Translations under genes and position numbers: made by a program
Shown here: positions 30,101 to 64,000 of the stretch, piece after piece
Numbering within the stretch: position 1 is the first letter of the stretch
Layout: each line of letters begins with the position of its first letter
NCBI GenBank assembly: GCA_029168955.1
Contig: JAPDOI010001066.1
Location: 1 to 64,000, forward strand
DNA: 64,000 bases
Reading direction: 5' to 3'
Source: Aplectana chamaeleonis
Taxonomy: Eukaryota > Nematoda > Chromadorea > Rhabditida > Cosmocercidae
Notes under the pieces: model-generated
What the model saw: the letters and a program-made list of their open reading frames with translations, nothing else
Database searches by the model: none
Told to the model about the DNA's origin: nothing

Positions 30101-32824
30101 CAAAAGAATCCGCGTTGCAAAGTTTCTTCTTAGTCCGTACTCCGATGTGAATAGAAACGCGTTGTCGGAAATTCCTTCTGCACTCTTCATCTCTGAGACT
30201 TGTCATGTCAATCCTCTGGAGAGGCTGAGCCCCTCGCTTCCTCTTATGAATCCTCGCAGTGAAGTTCAACAGAACAGGACGGTGATCCGAATCAGAATGC
30301 GACATCCCACACAGCTCTAGATCTTCGAATGTCCGATACTGGAATATTCCTCGTCAGGACATAGTCGAGCTGTAGTTTCAAAGTTGTCATCTTCCGCCTC
30401 CGCTGCTCTTCTGGAGATAGCCGGGTTGGTCCCTGCCACGTAAGCTGATGGCGGCGATGATTCCTCTTGAATGTTGATGCAATAATCAGACCACTGCGTT
30501 CACAAAAGTCGAGAAGGCGGTAGCCAGTGGCCGATGTTTGCTCCACTGGGTAGAACCATTCACCGAGTACTCCGGATTCCTGATCAAGCCCCATCTTCGC
30601 GTTTGCGTCCATCCCCACGACAGCATCATGTTGACAAGGAATCCTATCTAGCAACATGTTGAGTTCCCCATAAAACGCATCTTCCTAATAGTCCTCGGCG
30701 GTTTCAGTGAACGCATGAGCGCTCACTATTCAAAGGTTGAATCCTCTGTAATCCCGCAGTCCTACAAATGCATTCTGACACGAGGTTGAGCCTAACTCAT
30801 TGCTAATACCATTGGAGTCCTTCCTTACAGCTATCGCACGGCCCCCCACTCTCCTATAATCAGCGTTGCTGCAATAGATGGTATACCCTCCTACGTTAAT
30901 GACGGGTTTGTCCTTGAGAAGAGTTCTCTGCAAAGCAGCGAACGATGCATGGAAATAGCTCAGAAGTCTGGTTAACGCAGTTTTTGGATATCACTCGACA
31001 GCGATCGACAGTTCAGGTAAATTGGCGAAATTGTGGCTTGTGGCCAAAGACTCCATGACTCCCTAGGTACGGATCCTAAGGTGTTATGGACCAGAGGCCT
31101 TAGTGTGCCGGACGGCGACACCTTTATGCAATGTGCGGGATACTTTCGCGATATAGTTGTGCACGCTATATCGCTCGAACGTTCCCTGTGTACACTCAAA
31201 CGTCTGCTGGGTTCAGTAGAAGCAGGGGCACCAACGAGCAGGTACCAACAGACTTGTATACACACCCCGATAGCAGCATCAAGCATCTTTTATCAGGTTT
31301 TCTATTCATTTCTAAGAATAATCTTGGGTGTCCCCCCCCCCGTCTAGGATAGTCCCGAGAATTGGGTGGTCCGCTTGTGGCGCCAAACGGTAGACGATTA
31401 TAAATTGCTATCGGCACAAAATTCTCACGGTAAACAAAATTGATTAAAGCCATTGGATAAGGATTAGGGCATAAAAGAAATGGAGAGCGGTGTGTTTTCA
31501 TTCACACACCATCTTTCTGAAGACGAAAGCGGCTGAAGCTGTGAACAGACGAGGGAGAAGGGAAACAGCCTCACCGGCGATAACGTTATCACGATATCGA
31601 GCCCATAACATGAAACATTTTGAAAAGAAAATCTACATCACTTCGGTGAGAATTTTGTGCCGGTGGCAAATTATAAACTTGTCCAAACCGTGAGGGTGGG
31701 CGGATCAGAGGGAAGAGCGGTACACTGCCAATGGTCGACGCCACTTCGGTAACCTATAACGCTGCTTAGTCCTTTCCTCTAATCCGCCCAATCTTCTCAC
31801 CCACCCAAAATAATTCTTTGAGTTGGCAGTTGTTTCGGCTCGAGACACCTTTCGGTTGGTTACACCAATCGTTTTTGTGTCTTTGAAGTGAAATAAACCA
31901 TTCGACAGCTGTGGTGTCATGAACAGCTCTGAATATATTGCTCAAGTGGGTCGTCTAATCCAGAAGAGTACTAGCAAACTTATCGAGCTCAAAGATAAGG
32001 TTCGGTCACTTTTAACTTTTCCAAAATTTGGGCTAGGTAGGCCGACCTGGGGTGCGTTCCAAGAACATTCCCATGGCAAAACGCGTCCATGGAATCGTAG
32101 CCACGGCCACGTAGGAGCAATTTTCAGTTTCAATTCGCATCCATGGAAAGCAAATTTGTCCATGGTGAGGTTGCTTCTCCTCCCACAGCGTGATGGGAAC
32201 GTTCTTGGAACGCACCCCTGGACTAGGTGAAGCCCATCCAGAAGTTTTGTGAGCTATGCGCCGTTACCCATGAAGAAAATGGCCTGTAGGTAGAGAATAA
32301 CGGTATTCTCAGCATGTCCAGGCCGTCCAAATATATGCTTCTACAGCAGGTGCATTGTCGTCTCGCCGCCTCGCGGCGGGATCGCCGCACAGGCGGTATT
32401 CATGCCGCTGCTGGAAATCAACTTCCACTGCGCGCGGTGAAGAAAGGACAGTGGCCGAAAACGGACGACGGCCACATTTTGCGGCGCAATAGTTCACTGA
32501 AAGTTCTAAAATAACTTGAAGACCGTTTTACCAGCGGTTTCCGCACATTCCCTGGGATATCCTATTCCCTGCACTCCGATTTAGCGAAAACTCTCCAAAT
32601 CGAAATTCCCTGCCGTTGAAGCGGAAGCCTAAACATTAGAGAACGGAGTAGCTTTTCAAACCCACTTTTCCATTCGGTTCGACCACGTGAACCAGGTAAA
32701 CCTGTCCACAGGCTCCTTCTCCAATTTTCTTCTTTACCAGGAATTGGTCCTTGATTTTGTCTCCAATATTTATTTTTACTGGTCCAAGAGGAGTTCCCAT
32801 CGCTGCATAGAAGTCTGGAACCAT
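11663..32824 (-). CDS. CK1/TTBK-like protein kinase, N-terminal 168 residues (gene span)
   Basis: Four exons, read from high to low coordinates: 32824-32666, 12163-12066, 12002-11840, 11746-11663. Their phases match exactly (159, 98, 163 and 84 nt). The 168-residue product has a glycine loop I-G-E-G-A-C-G (35-40), an A-A-M-K lysine (Lys61), an E-I-L-K-M-E helix C, a hinge region Y-L-V-M-S-L-L-G and a catalytic loop H-R-D-V-K-P-S-N (152-159). The wording G-F-I-H-R-D-V-K-P-S-N and the E-I-L-K-M-E block are characteristic of the casein kinase 1 superfamily, especially the tau-tubulin-kinase-like group expanded in nematodes; such kinases are Ser/Thr-specific. The rest of the kinase domain (DFG onward) was not found to the left of 11663. 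Intron 1 is 20.5 kb and full of transposons. Confidence 0.85.
12380..12510. mobile_element. MITE related to the 12684-12871 element (degenerate)
   Basis: Contains GAAGAAGTGGTCG, ATTGAGCGAGAGCGGT-like and TTGATCTCCAACCGTCGGCTTC blocks in the same order as the next element, so it is a diverged copy. Confidence 0.55.
12684..12871. mobile_element. Foldback MITE
   Basis: Left CCACCAAGAGTGTCTCATTT and right AAATGAGACACTCTTGGTGG are perfect inverted repeats. Pairing continues through TACTTATCAAT and GAAGCGGTCG. About 188 bp, no coding capacity. Confidence 0.9.
12907..13143. mobile_element. Foldback MITE
   Basis: GGTTGCGGACTCGTCCTAAC on the left pairs with the GTTAGCACAAGTCCGCAACC region on the right. 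Inner arms share GTTATCACTCATTTTCCCGA-like sequence and CGGTGAGT. About 237 bp, non-coding. Confidence 0.82.
13284..13611. mobile_element. MITE family A, with a second foldback inside
   Basis: Ends ACTCTTTCGGAATAGACGAC and GTCGTCTATTCCGAAAGAGT are perfect inverted repeats (27 bp or more, including GACCCACTAGAG). Inside, about 13408-13530, is an independent inverted repeat (GGGATCATACTTCC ... GGAAGTATGATCCC) that the family A copy at 27637-27843 lacks, so it is probably a nested insertion. Confidence 0.85.
13651..13991. mobile_element. MITE family G (GGCCCCCGTCATAGTCGG ends)
   Basis: Left end AGGCCCCCGTCATAGTCGGC, right end GCCGACTATGAGGGGGCCTT. The inner arms share GGCCGTCCTAGTCCCAC and a CGACCGGGTGGGA box. 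The middle has repeated ATTTTTATCACT units at about 13810-13900. Further family members are at 25958-26524 and 53916-54168. Confidence 0.87.
13992..14646. other. No gene recognised
   Basis: Intronic sequence of the kinase gene. ACCCGACCGATATTCACATG-like words near 14070-14160 resemble the inner part of family G, so this may be another decayed copy. Nothing coding. Confidence 0.35.
14647..15132. mobile_element. TTAA-flanked MITE, subfamily 1
   Basis: TTAAAGGCAGTGTTCACAAT at the left and ATCGTGAACTCTGCCTTTAA at the right: inverted ends AGGCAG...CTGCCT directly bounded by TTAA on both sides. TTAA duplication is known for piggyBac-type transposases; no transposase is encoded here, so any link to piggyBac is an inference. 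The interior matches 63806-64000. Confidence 0.83.
15553..16616 (+). mobile_element. Irritans-type mariner, internally deleted
   Basis: TIRs CCAGGTTGTTCAATAAGTTT (left) and its inverted match TTAGGTTGTTCAATAAGTTT (right), both flanked by TA (15551-15552 and 16617-16618). Length is 1,064 bp, against about 1.3 kb for intact family members. The shortfall falls after the P-P-Y-S-P motif, just before the right UTR. A TIR starting YYAGGTTG and the encoded motifs fit the irritans group, which includes a mariner described from hookworm. Confidence 0.9.
15721..16556 (+). pseudogene. Mariner transposase, broken
   Basis: Starts M-E-K-I-E-Y-R-G-V-I-K-F-L-F at 15721, then shifts frame before E-G-R-A-P-K-E-I-H-D-R-M-L. 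The DNA-binding region follows (E-F-K-R-G-R-T-S-L-E-D-D-P-R-E-G). After a second break at about 16040 comes the catalytic region, with T-D-E-T-W-V-Y-H-H-D-P (first Asp), then another frame change and I-I-F-H-Q-D-I-K-S (second Asp). The chain ends at H-P-P-Y-S-P-I-K, so the third Asp (in P-D-L-A-P-S-D of intact mariners) and the C-terminus are deleted. It would have been the cut-and-paste transposase of the element. Inactive. Confidence 0.9.
16720..17182. mobile_element. TIR element family C, copy 1
   Basis: TATAATTTGCCACCGGCACA...AAATTCTC at about 16720 and GAGAATTTTG...TGCCGGTGGCAATTTATAA ending at about 17171 are inverted repeats. The right half carries GGATGAAAACACACCGCTCT and TTTATACCCTACC, shared with 31391-31678 and with 6690-6790. 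A GGGGTGCG MITE is nested at 16779-16947. Confidence 0.8.
16779..16947. mobile_element. GGGGTGCGTTCCAAGAA MITE, copy 1 (nested)
   Basis: Perfect ends GGGGTGCGTTCCAAGAAG / CTTCTTGGAACGCACCCC, inner arms around CCATGGGAGGAAA and TTTCCTCCCGTGGAA. 169 bp. Sits inside family C copy 1. A second copy is at 32049-32218. Confidence 0.88.
17183..17725. other. No gene recognised
   Basis: AT-rich intron sequence with A-rich runs and ATTCGAAAT/CCGAATAT-like words. Nothing coding. Confidence 0.4.
17726..18284. mobile_element. TTAA-family element, degenerate
   Basis: Left end TTAAAGGCGTCGTACACGCT, right end CGTGAACGATGCCTTCAA. Inverted and related to the other AGGCAG...CTGCCT elements, but the right TTAA has decayed to TCAA. 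Confidence 0.55.
18285..19270. repeat. GC-rich region with an ~80-bp tandem duplication
   Basis: Two related units starting GTGCGGCAAAAGTTTTGCCG (about 18669) and GTGCGGCAAGAGTTTTGCCT (about 18748), each followed by TCTGCGCCA and an ATAGGACCA or TCCTATCGA block. The rest is unassigned. The ORFs here are accidental. Confidence 0.5.
19271..20692. mobile_element. Non-autonomous DNA element with GAAAGTTCTGCACCTA ends
   Basis: GTAGGCCCCCGAAAGTTCTG then CACCTA at 19271 and the inverted match TAGGTGCAGAACTTCCGGGC then CAACCTA ending near 20692. About 1.42 kb, with no long conserved ORF. A TTAA element lies inside (19670-20177). Confidence 0.7.
19670..20177. mobile_element. TTAA-flanked MITE, subfamily 2 (nested)
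   Basis: Left TTAAAGGCAGCGACCACGAT, right GGCGACCACTGCCTTTAA. Same end structure as subfamily 1 with a different interior, inserted in the 19271-20692 element. Confidence 0.75.
20757..20917. mobile_element. Fragment of the MITE family hit by the 28-31 kb LINE
   Basis: CACTCAGAATTTAAAAGAGA, then AGCGAAGTATTTTTATAGTG and GCTGATAGCAGTATCAAGCA, follow the order of 27885-27999 plus 31269-31300. This copy is uninterrupted at the position where the LINE is inserted in the other. Confidence 0.65.
20918..21688. mobile_element. TIR/foldback element
   Basis: AGTGTGCTAAC...AAAATTAAATGC...CAAAACAACTGATTTGAC on the left and GTCAAATCAGTTGTTT...GCATTTAATTT...CTAGCACACT on the right are inverted. The middle has a second inverted pair (GGCCACGCCCATTTT / AAAAATGGGCGTGGCC) also seen at about 56470-56640. 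Non-coding. Confidence 0.75.
21689..22177. mobile_element. TTAA-family element, subfamily 3, copy 1
   Basis: From GAAGGCTGCAGACACGCTCG to CGAGCGTGTCTGCTGCCT, followed by TTAA. The whole 490-bp interior (CGCGCGGTTGAAAC, GGGACCGTATTGGTAC, GGGGCGGGGTTGCGG) is present in reverse orientation at 60350-60850. Confidence 0.82.
22640..22775. repeat. Long perfect-stem hairpin
   Basis: GACAGAAAAAAAATGGAAAT ... ATTTCCATTTTCTCTGTC pair, and the inner stem GCTTCC(T)AAAAAGTCCTCC / GGAGGACTTTTTCGGAAGC is centred on TCCGGA near 22707. Confidence 0.8.
22928..23235. repeat. 22-bp minisatellite array
   Basis: About 13 units of GTGTGCAGGACCCCACTGGG and variants (CATCGGGA, CACTGGTG), with occasional GATGTGTGCAG spacers. 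The long ORFs on both strands here (C-R-T-P-L-G-V repeats, G-S-C-T-P-P-V repeats) are products of the repeat, not genes. Confidence 0.92.
23374..23999. other. No gene recognised
   Basis: Contains a C-run block GCCCCCCCCCCACCGTCTAG with AGGATAGAGCC at 23719-23751, which is the end motif of the MITE family at 27864 and 31356. The rest is unassigned. Confidence 0.4.
24000..24845 (-). pseudogene. Second mariner relic (transposase fragments)
   Basis: On the minus strand: start M-K-K-K-T-E-C-R-A-V-I-K-I near 24679, then E-F-K-R-G-S-R-S-V-E-D, then I-V-N-E-D-P-R-L-T-K-Q-E-V-A-N (24380-24460). After a large internal deletion comes L-N-E-L-K-Y-E-L-L-E-H-P-P-Y-S-P-D-L-T-P-S-D-Y-Y-L-F (24150-24250), which keeps the third catalytic Asp lost from the 15.5 kb copy. 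The middle with the first two Asps is missing. The 5' leader shares TTTACAAGCCATTTGAATTC-like sequence with the first mariner. TIRs could not be placed with confidence. Confidence 0.82.
24910..25050. mobile_element. CTCAG minisatellite element, copy 3 (left part)
   Basis: Begins TA|CTCAGAAAAATGAAAACA at 24908 and continues with AAGTTACTTGTAACATAAAAGGCC as in copy 2. It is replaced after about 140 bp by the CTCAGGAATTTC element. Confidence 0.7.
25610..25860. repeat. ~25-bp tandem array with seven TGACGTCA palindromes
   Basis: The first part repeats CCCCCCTGTCACTGCCCTGA. From about 25720 each unit reads GGAGCAGTGACGTCACGGCC with minor changes, giving seven exact TGACGTCA octamers. That octamer is the consensus CRE/ATF bZIP site in animals. 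Whether any factor binds here is unknown; the array may simply be a minisatellite. Confidence 0.88.
25958..26524. mobile_element. MITE family G, copy 2
   Basis: GGCCCCGGTCAGACTTCGTC on the left and CCACCGACTATGACGGGGGC on the right. The interior repeats CGACCGGGTGGGACTCAGT words in both orientations, as in the other family G copies. Confidence 0.78.
26933..27636. other. No gene recognised; decayed MITE end at 27540-27632
   Basis: The last 90 bp (AGCGGCAACAAGCATCTTTC ... CCCCCCCCCGTCTAAGATAG) match the right half of the MITE that carries the 28-31 kb LINE. The remainder is unassigned. Confidence 0.45.
27637..27843. mobile_element. MITE family A, copy 2
   Basis: GGTACTCTTTCGGAATAGAC and GTCTATTCCGAAAGAGCACC ends with GACCCAC...GTGGGTC. 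Same family as 13284-13611 but without the inner foldback. Confidence 0.85.
27864..31356. mobile_element. MITE (GGGACTATCCTAGACGGGGG ends) interrupted by a LINE
   Basis: Left part 27864-27999 starts GGGGACTATCCTAGACGGGG. Right part 31269-31356 ends CCCCCCGTCTAGGATAGTCC, its inverted match. The LINE at 28000-31268 sits between duplicated GATAGCAGCATC sequences. Related partial copies are at 20757-20917, 23719-23751 and 27540-27632. Confidence 0.83.
28000..31268 (-). mobile_element. Full-length RTE-like LINE, copy 1
   Basis: 3,269 bp on the minus strand with a 12-bp target-site duplication GATAGCAGCATC (27988-27999 and 31269-31280). The 5' end starts GGGGTGTGTATACAAGTCTG and the 3' end finishes in short repeats CCGATTAAGTCAGTAAGTCA, as expected for RTE-type tails. 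It is the same family as 42864-46132. Open fragments give, 5' to 3', endonuclease (G-M-D-A-N-A-K-M-G near 30590), linker, RT (I-I-V-P-L-H-K-K, N-Y-R-G-I-S, D-F-E-A-A-F-D-S, G-V-R-Q-G) and C-terminal pieces (R-L-L-G-H-I-L-R-R). Many frameshifts, including near 29640, 29260, 28950 and 28560, make it inactive. Confidence 0.92.
31391..31678. mobile_element. TIR element family C, copy 2
   Basis: TTATAAATTGCTATCGGCAC...AAAATTCTCACGG at the left and GTGAGAATTTTGTGCCGGTG...GCAAATTATAA at the right are inverted. The interior shares the GAGAGCGGTGTGTTTTCATTC block with copy 1 in reverse. Confidence 0.82.
31700..31978. mobile_element. MITE family A, copy 3 (diverged)
   Basis: Shares TTCGGCTCGAGACACCTTTC, GGTTACACCAATCG and AAGTGGGTCGTCTAATCCAG with the 13.3 kb copy. 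The right end (AGAAGAGTAC) is preserved; the left end (GGCGGATCAGAGGGAAGAGC) is worn. Confidence 0.65.
32049..32218. mobile_element. GGGGTGCGTTCCAAGAA MITE, copy 2
   Basis: GGGGTGCGTTCCAAGAAC / GTTCTTGGAACGCACCCC ends, inner arms with CCATGG. 170 bp, the same size as the copy nested at 16.8 kb. Confidence 0.88.
32219..32665. other. Kinase intron 1, upstream end; no gene recognised
   Basis: No family-matching ORF. A short inverted pair near 32320-32480 (ACAGCAGGTGC, GCGGCGGGATCGCC) is weak. It borders the donor of kinase exon 1. Confidence 0.35.
32666..32824 (-). CDS. Kinase exon 1 (start and glycine loop)
   Basis: Reading from ATG at 32824 gives M-V-P-D-F-Y-A-A-M-G-T-P-L-G-P then I-G-D-K-I-K-D-Q-F-L-V-K-K-K-I-G-E-G-A-C-G-Q-V-Y-L-V. 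It ends E-P-N-G-K before GTGGGT, phase 0, and joins exon 2 (P-K-G-R-A-A-M-K). The V-K/W-x-I/L-x-K-I-G-x-G-x-C/F-G pattern is that of TTBK-like kinases. An alternative start is the Met at residue 9. CTTGCTACAG ends 5 bp upstream of the first ATG (32830) and might be a trans-splice acceptor, but it is not a strong TTTTCAG. Confidence 0.84.
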
Positions 32825-33863
32825 TCCTTCTGTAGCAAGCAGTTGAACCAGAAGTCGCTGTCACAGCTCACCAGAATAGAATCCTAGAAATGTGACTCTT
32901 TTACCCCAAACCGCTTTTATAGTCACCGAGCGGTCAGCACTGATAATCAATTGATCACTCAAGACAAAGATTGCCTGAATGTGGAACAACATCATCTGCA
33001 CATTGTCTAGGAGAGACGGAGGCCGCAAGGCATCTGAACTGCGAGTTGCCAAAACCTATCCCTATAGGACGAACACGAGCCAGAAATCTATTAAGAGCTT
33101 TTCTCCTATTTCTGCTAGAGTGTCTATACGTTTGAAACAGACTATTTTGTTATTTTGTGTTATAGACTATTTTGTGGTTTGATACCAAGGTTACGTAATT
33201 TTTCCCTCGGAAGCTGGAATGTGGTGCACTAGGGTTTCCTGCATGGCGAATTCGGTGGTAATCATAATTTCCGTGACGATTTTGATCCAAAACCAATAAC
33301 GGATTAGTGTGAAACGCGCTGTATATGCACTCCGTAGCTGGTCGCGAAAAGTACGATCTCGACCGTAATGAGGGAGAAGCAAGGACATCAGCAGTGCCAG
33401 ATTTGCGCGCTGTATACAGCGTGGCTTGTCTGGGGCGTTCAACACATTTACCAGATCACAGGAGATCGCGAACCCGAGATGTCCGCGGTTGGTTCGCGGC
33501 CCATGGCGTGGATTCGCGGAGGGCCCGAAATTCAAAGTGCGCTCACGGCGAACTTCATCTGACTATGACGGGGTCTTCTTGTGCGTGGAAGGCAAAGTGA
33601 AAAGATCTCTACAAACGTTATGAATTTTATATATCTCTGCATCGGTCAAGTGATTCGAATAACAGTTAGCTACCATCAAGACATCAGGAATGTTTGTGAG
33701 AGAACGCGTAAAGAATCTATTGGATTAGAACGGCATCTGGAAGATCACGCTATGCAATTAGGCACATAATTGGTTAAATTATATAACGACTAGCAATAGA
33801 CTAACACAAGCTTAAGTGAACCCAAGAGTTTGAAAGAGACAATAGTGACAGAACTTGAAATCG
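32825..33863. promoter_or_regulatory. Intergenic space upstream of the kinase (putative 5' region)
   Basis: Between the kinase start and the intergenic foldback. No ORF with family features. Short inverted words (GCGCTGTATA at 33317 and 33408) and a family G-like end (TCTGACTATGACGGGGTCTT near 33557) suggest remains of MITEs. A promoter or an operon-internal spacer must lie here if the kinase is expressed. No motif is assigned. Confidence 0.35.
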
Positions 33864-34187
33864 TATGGTGGGTGGATCTGCAAAAAGGATAGCTGCGGAC
33901 GACTCACCACGCCGCGCGCCTGTCGCGTGCCCCGATCGACCACTACATTTCTCGTGGACGCACACGACGTAGCGCAGTCTGCTTAGGTGTCCGCAGCTCT
34001 CCCTTTTCTGGTTACCCGAACTAGTTCGGATAACAGGAAGAGGAATATCTGCGGACACCACAGCAGTCTGCGCTGTGTCGTGTGCGTCCACGAAAAATGT
34101 GGTGATCGATCGGCGTACGCGACAGGCGCGCGGCCTGCTGAGTGGCCCGCAGCTATCCCTTTCGCGGATACACCCACCATATATCAC
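33864..34187. mobile_element. Large foldback MITE between the two host genes
   Basis: Arms run from GGTGGGTGGATCTGC (33868) to the matching GATACACCCACC (34177) around the centre AACTAGTT (34023). They include GCGGACACCACAGCAGTCTG / CAGTCTGCTTAGGTGTCCGC and TCGTGGACGCACACGAC / GTCGTGTGCGTCCACGA. No ORF is conserved. Confidence 0.9.
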
Positions 34188-34404
34188 ACATGACGGTCAC
34201 AACCGCGAATTATGCTTTCCTACTATACACATTACTCATAGGAAACAGAATTAGACTGTGGGAATCAGGCTCCAACTGGCTTTGTGGAAATTATACTACA
34301 CAGTTATAAGAGCGCTTGTTTATAAATAAATACATATGCATGAAAATTGCAACACCTCGTAGGCTAAGGATAAAGTGGAAGAACCGGTATGAGGGTGCCA
34401 TAGT

Positions 34405-62075
<27,671 letters not shown>

Positions 62076-62215
62076 CTGAACAAAGTGAAACTGAAAATTC
62101 TTAAAACCTTTTCAGAGAAAAATTGCAAGATTATTTTTTTATCTTTAGGCATTTCTAGCTGTTTTCTTTCTACAATGGCATATTCAACACAGTGTAGGAG
62201 AGCAGATACGTAGTT

Positions 62216-63348
62216 TCACTAAAAATAAAATTTCTTAACGAAATAAATAGATGGATTCGGCTCTCACGATAAAAAAAGAATTTTCAATCTTTCCTTACTT
62301 CAATTAAACACACTCAAGCATACAGTGCGTTTCATAACCATAAGAACACCCTCAAAAATTAAATTTCTGAGAAAAAGAATTTCCTAGCCAAATCGCCATT
62401 TTCTCAGATTCTACGCCTAAAACAAAGGCGGAGCCCGAGATTACGTCTCCTCTGCCCAACTCTAATCAAATTTATAATAATTTCGTTCGTTTGAAAACCA
62501 TGGAAACACAAAAAAAATAATTAAAAAAAAAACAATGAAATCGCCATGGAAGTTCGGAAGTGTATTAGTCTTCCACGATACTCAGTAAGTTCTGGCAGTT
62601 ACCGAGACACATCCGCGATGAAGCTGCTCAGTGTGAAAAGATTCTACCCCATTCTCCCTCGATTGCAAATTTCAACTCCACTGTTGTAGACACCTGCCAC
62701 TTATTAGCGTTCATTTAGATCACCCGAATGCCCCATGTGTTCTCCAGAGTTTTATAGGCCAAAACTGCAGGCTGGACAGGTCAGAAAGTCCACGTTTTTG
62801 AGCCTGAGCCACTCTTATGTTGACCGGCTTGCATGAATACCGATTGCCTCACCGGAAATCATGGCTCTGAAGACTTGGGAAAGCCATCTGGGGCAGCGGG
62901 TGCGATGGTAGGCCCTCTTGATAGTCAACTAAGTCCACATGGGTATTTAAGAACGACAATATCAATCTGAAAACTGTCGCAAAAGCGCCCTGCATCATGG
63001 ATAACTTGCGTATGATGTAGATAATATCATTCCGAGACTAACACAAGTCGTGCTTGGAGCTGCTTGAACCGTTTCTCAGACTTGAGATTAGCCAACCCTA
63101 CACGGTACAGATGCCTTCGATTCCCACTGGAGCTATTTCCCGAAGGATATCGTCTACCTCAACAGAAGCAGCGCTCGTGGAGGAAGTGCCATGATGAAGT
63201 GCTTATTTTAGGAGGGAAAGCTGAAAAAATAATAACGATATGGCTAGAAAATTCGATTTTCTCAAAACTGTCTATTTTGACACTTAGGAAACCGCGTGCA
63301 CCATGGCCACCCCGCCGAGCCGATCGGCGAGCTCAGCGGCCAATCAAT
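62216..63348. other. No gene recognised
   Basis: Upstream side of the resolved vps-54 exons. The first-half exons of vps-54 are expected here or beyond the window. I found no phase-consistent exon matching the family. Confidence 0.35.
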
Positions 63349-63805
63349 TAAAGGCAGTGTTCACGATGAATATCGCACTCTAGTTCGACCCAAAAATGGG
63401 ATTGTTTGGTCGTGAGGTAACTAATAGTGAAGAAACAGGGAAGAAAAACGTCCAGAATAAGTCAAAATAACGGTTTCTAAATTCAGGGCGTGGACGAGAA
63501 TCATGTGCCCTCCTGATTTCGGCAAGCTCGCGCTAATCCCGAAATCTGCGCGAATCGATAATGCTAACTGCGGCAGAGTTGCTTAGCGATTTGCCATCGA
63601 AACGTGTGCGGCGCCACAAGCTCGTCCGATTGGGGGCGGACCTGGATAGGTAGGCGGACCGGCAGAGCTTTCAAAGTCGTTTGTATTTATTTCTGGCCAG
63701 TTTTCGTTGCTTTCTTCGACCCTATCCTCTACAGCACCTGCCAACTTAGTGTTTCACACCAACACCTCAAGAACGAGATTTATCGTGAACACTGCCTTTC
63801 AAGGC
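63349..63805. mobile_element. TTAA-flanked MITE, subfamily 1, copy
   Basis: TTAAAGGCAGTGTTCACGAT at the left and TATCGTGAACACTGCCTTTC at the right (the final TTAA worn to TTCAA). Confidence 0.8.
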
Positions 63806-64000
63806 AGTGGCGAGAAACGCAGTAAAACGTCTTGTCTCAGTGGCATTTTTCTTTGGCCTGGACTAGTTGTCCGGTTGGACGAAAATGTTCACGGTGGTTG
63901 TGATTGGTGGAAAATGGGGCTAATCAGAAATGGAGGAGTATTTTAGGCAAAACAGTAATAGTTAGGGTCCGAAGGAAAGAACGGATCAACAGAGAGTAGA
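63806..64000. mobile_element. Interior of another subfamily 1 copy, cut by the window edge
   Basis: AAGGCAGTGGCGAGAAACGC then GACTAGTTGTCC, TGTTCACGGTGGTTGTGATT and TATTTTAGGCAAAACAG match 14735-14890 in order. Confidence 0.7.

Overview
The window looks like nuclear DNA of a strongylid nematode, probably hookworm-like. The evidence is short phase-matched exons with TTTCAG-type acceptors, an irritans-type mariner, RTE-type LINEs of the kind common in Ancylostoma and Necator, a Tc3-like transposon, and dense foldback MITEs. The species is inferred; no rRNA or mitochondrial marker is present. There is no bacterial operon, phage or CRISPR.

Two host genes can be supported, both on the minus strand. 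(1) A vps-54 orthologue (GARP vesicle-tethering complex) runs from about 62.1 kb to its stop codon at 34.4 kb. Sixteen exons have matching reading phases; its 5' exons lie beyond what I can resolve or outside the window. (2) A CK1/TTBK-like protein kinase starts at 32.8 kb, 1.6 kb downstream of the vps-54 stop, and continues to 11.66 kb, where the part I can recognise ends just after the HRD catalytic loop. Each gene has one intron of about 20 kb packed with transposable elements.

Layout. 0-5.3 kb: an old RTE-type LINE (+) split by two CTCAG/CTGAG minisatellite elements, a long-TIR element and a small foldback. 5.5-6.3 kb: degenerate GC-rich repeats. 6.8-10.4 kb: a jockey-like LINE relic between two copies of one foldback element. 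11.06-11.29 kb: another foldback. 11.66-12.16 kb: kinase exons 2-4. 12.16-32.67 kb (kinase intron 1): MITEs, TTAA-flanked elements, two mariners, a minisatellite element, an array of TGACGTCA palindromes, and a full-length RTE-like LINE inserted inside a MITE. 32.67-32.82 kb: kinase exon 1. 33.86-34.19 kb: intergenic foldback. 34.4-37.7 kb: vps-54 C-terminal exons, with a long (AT)n tract in the last intron. 37.7-57.3 kb (vps-54 intron): a three-level nest, in which a Tc3-like transposon carries a Ty3/gypsy LTR retrotransposon inside its left inverted repeat, and that element carries a full-length LINE inside its protease codons. 57.3-62.1 kb: vps-54 upstream exons with three TTAA elements in one intron. 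62.1-64 kb: mostly unassigned plus one and a half TTAA elements.

The two host genes act in different processes (endosome-to-Golgi trafficking and phosphorylation), and nothing in the sequence links them except order and strand. The rest is a record of successive insertions that can be ordered by nesting and target-site duplications.
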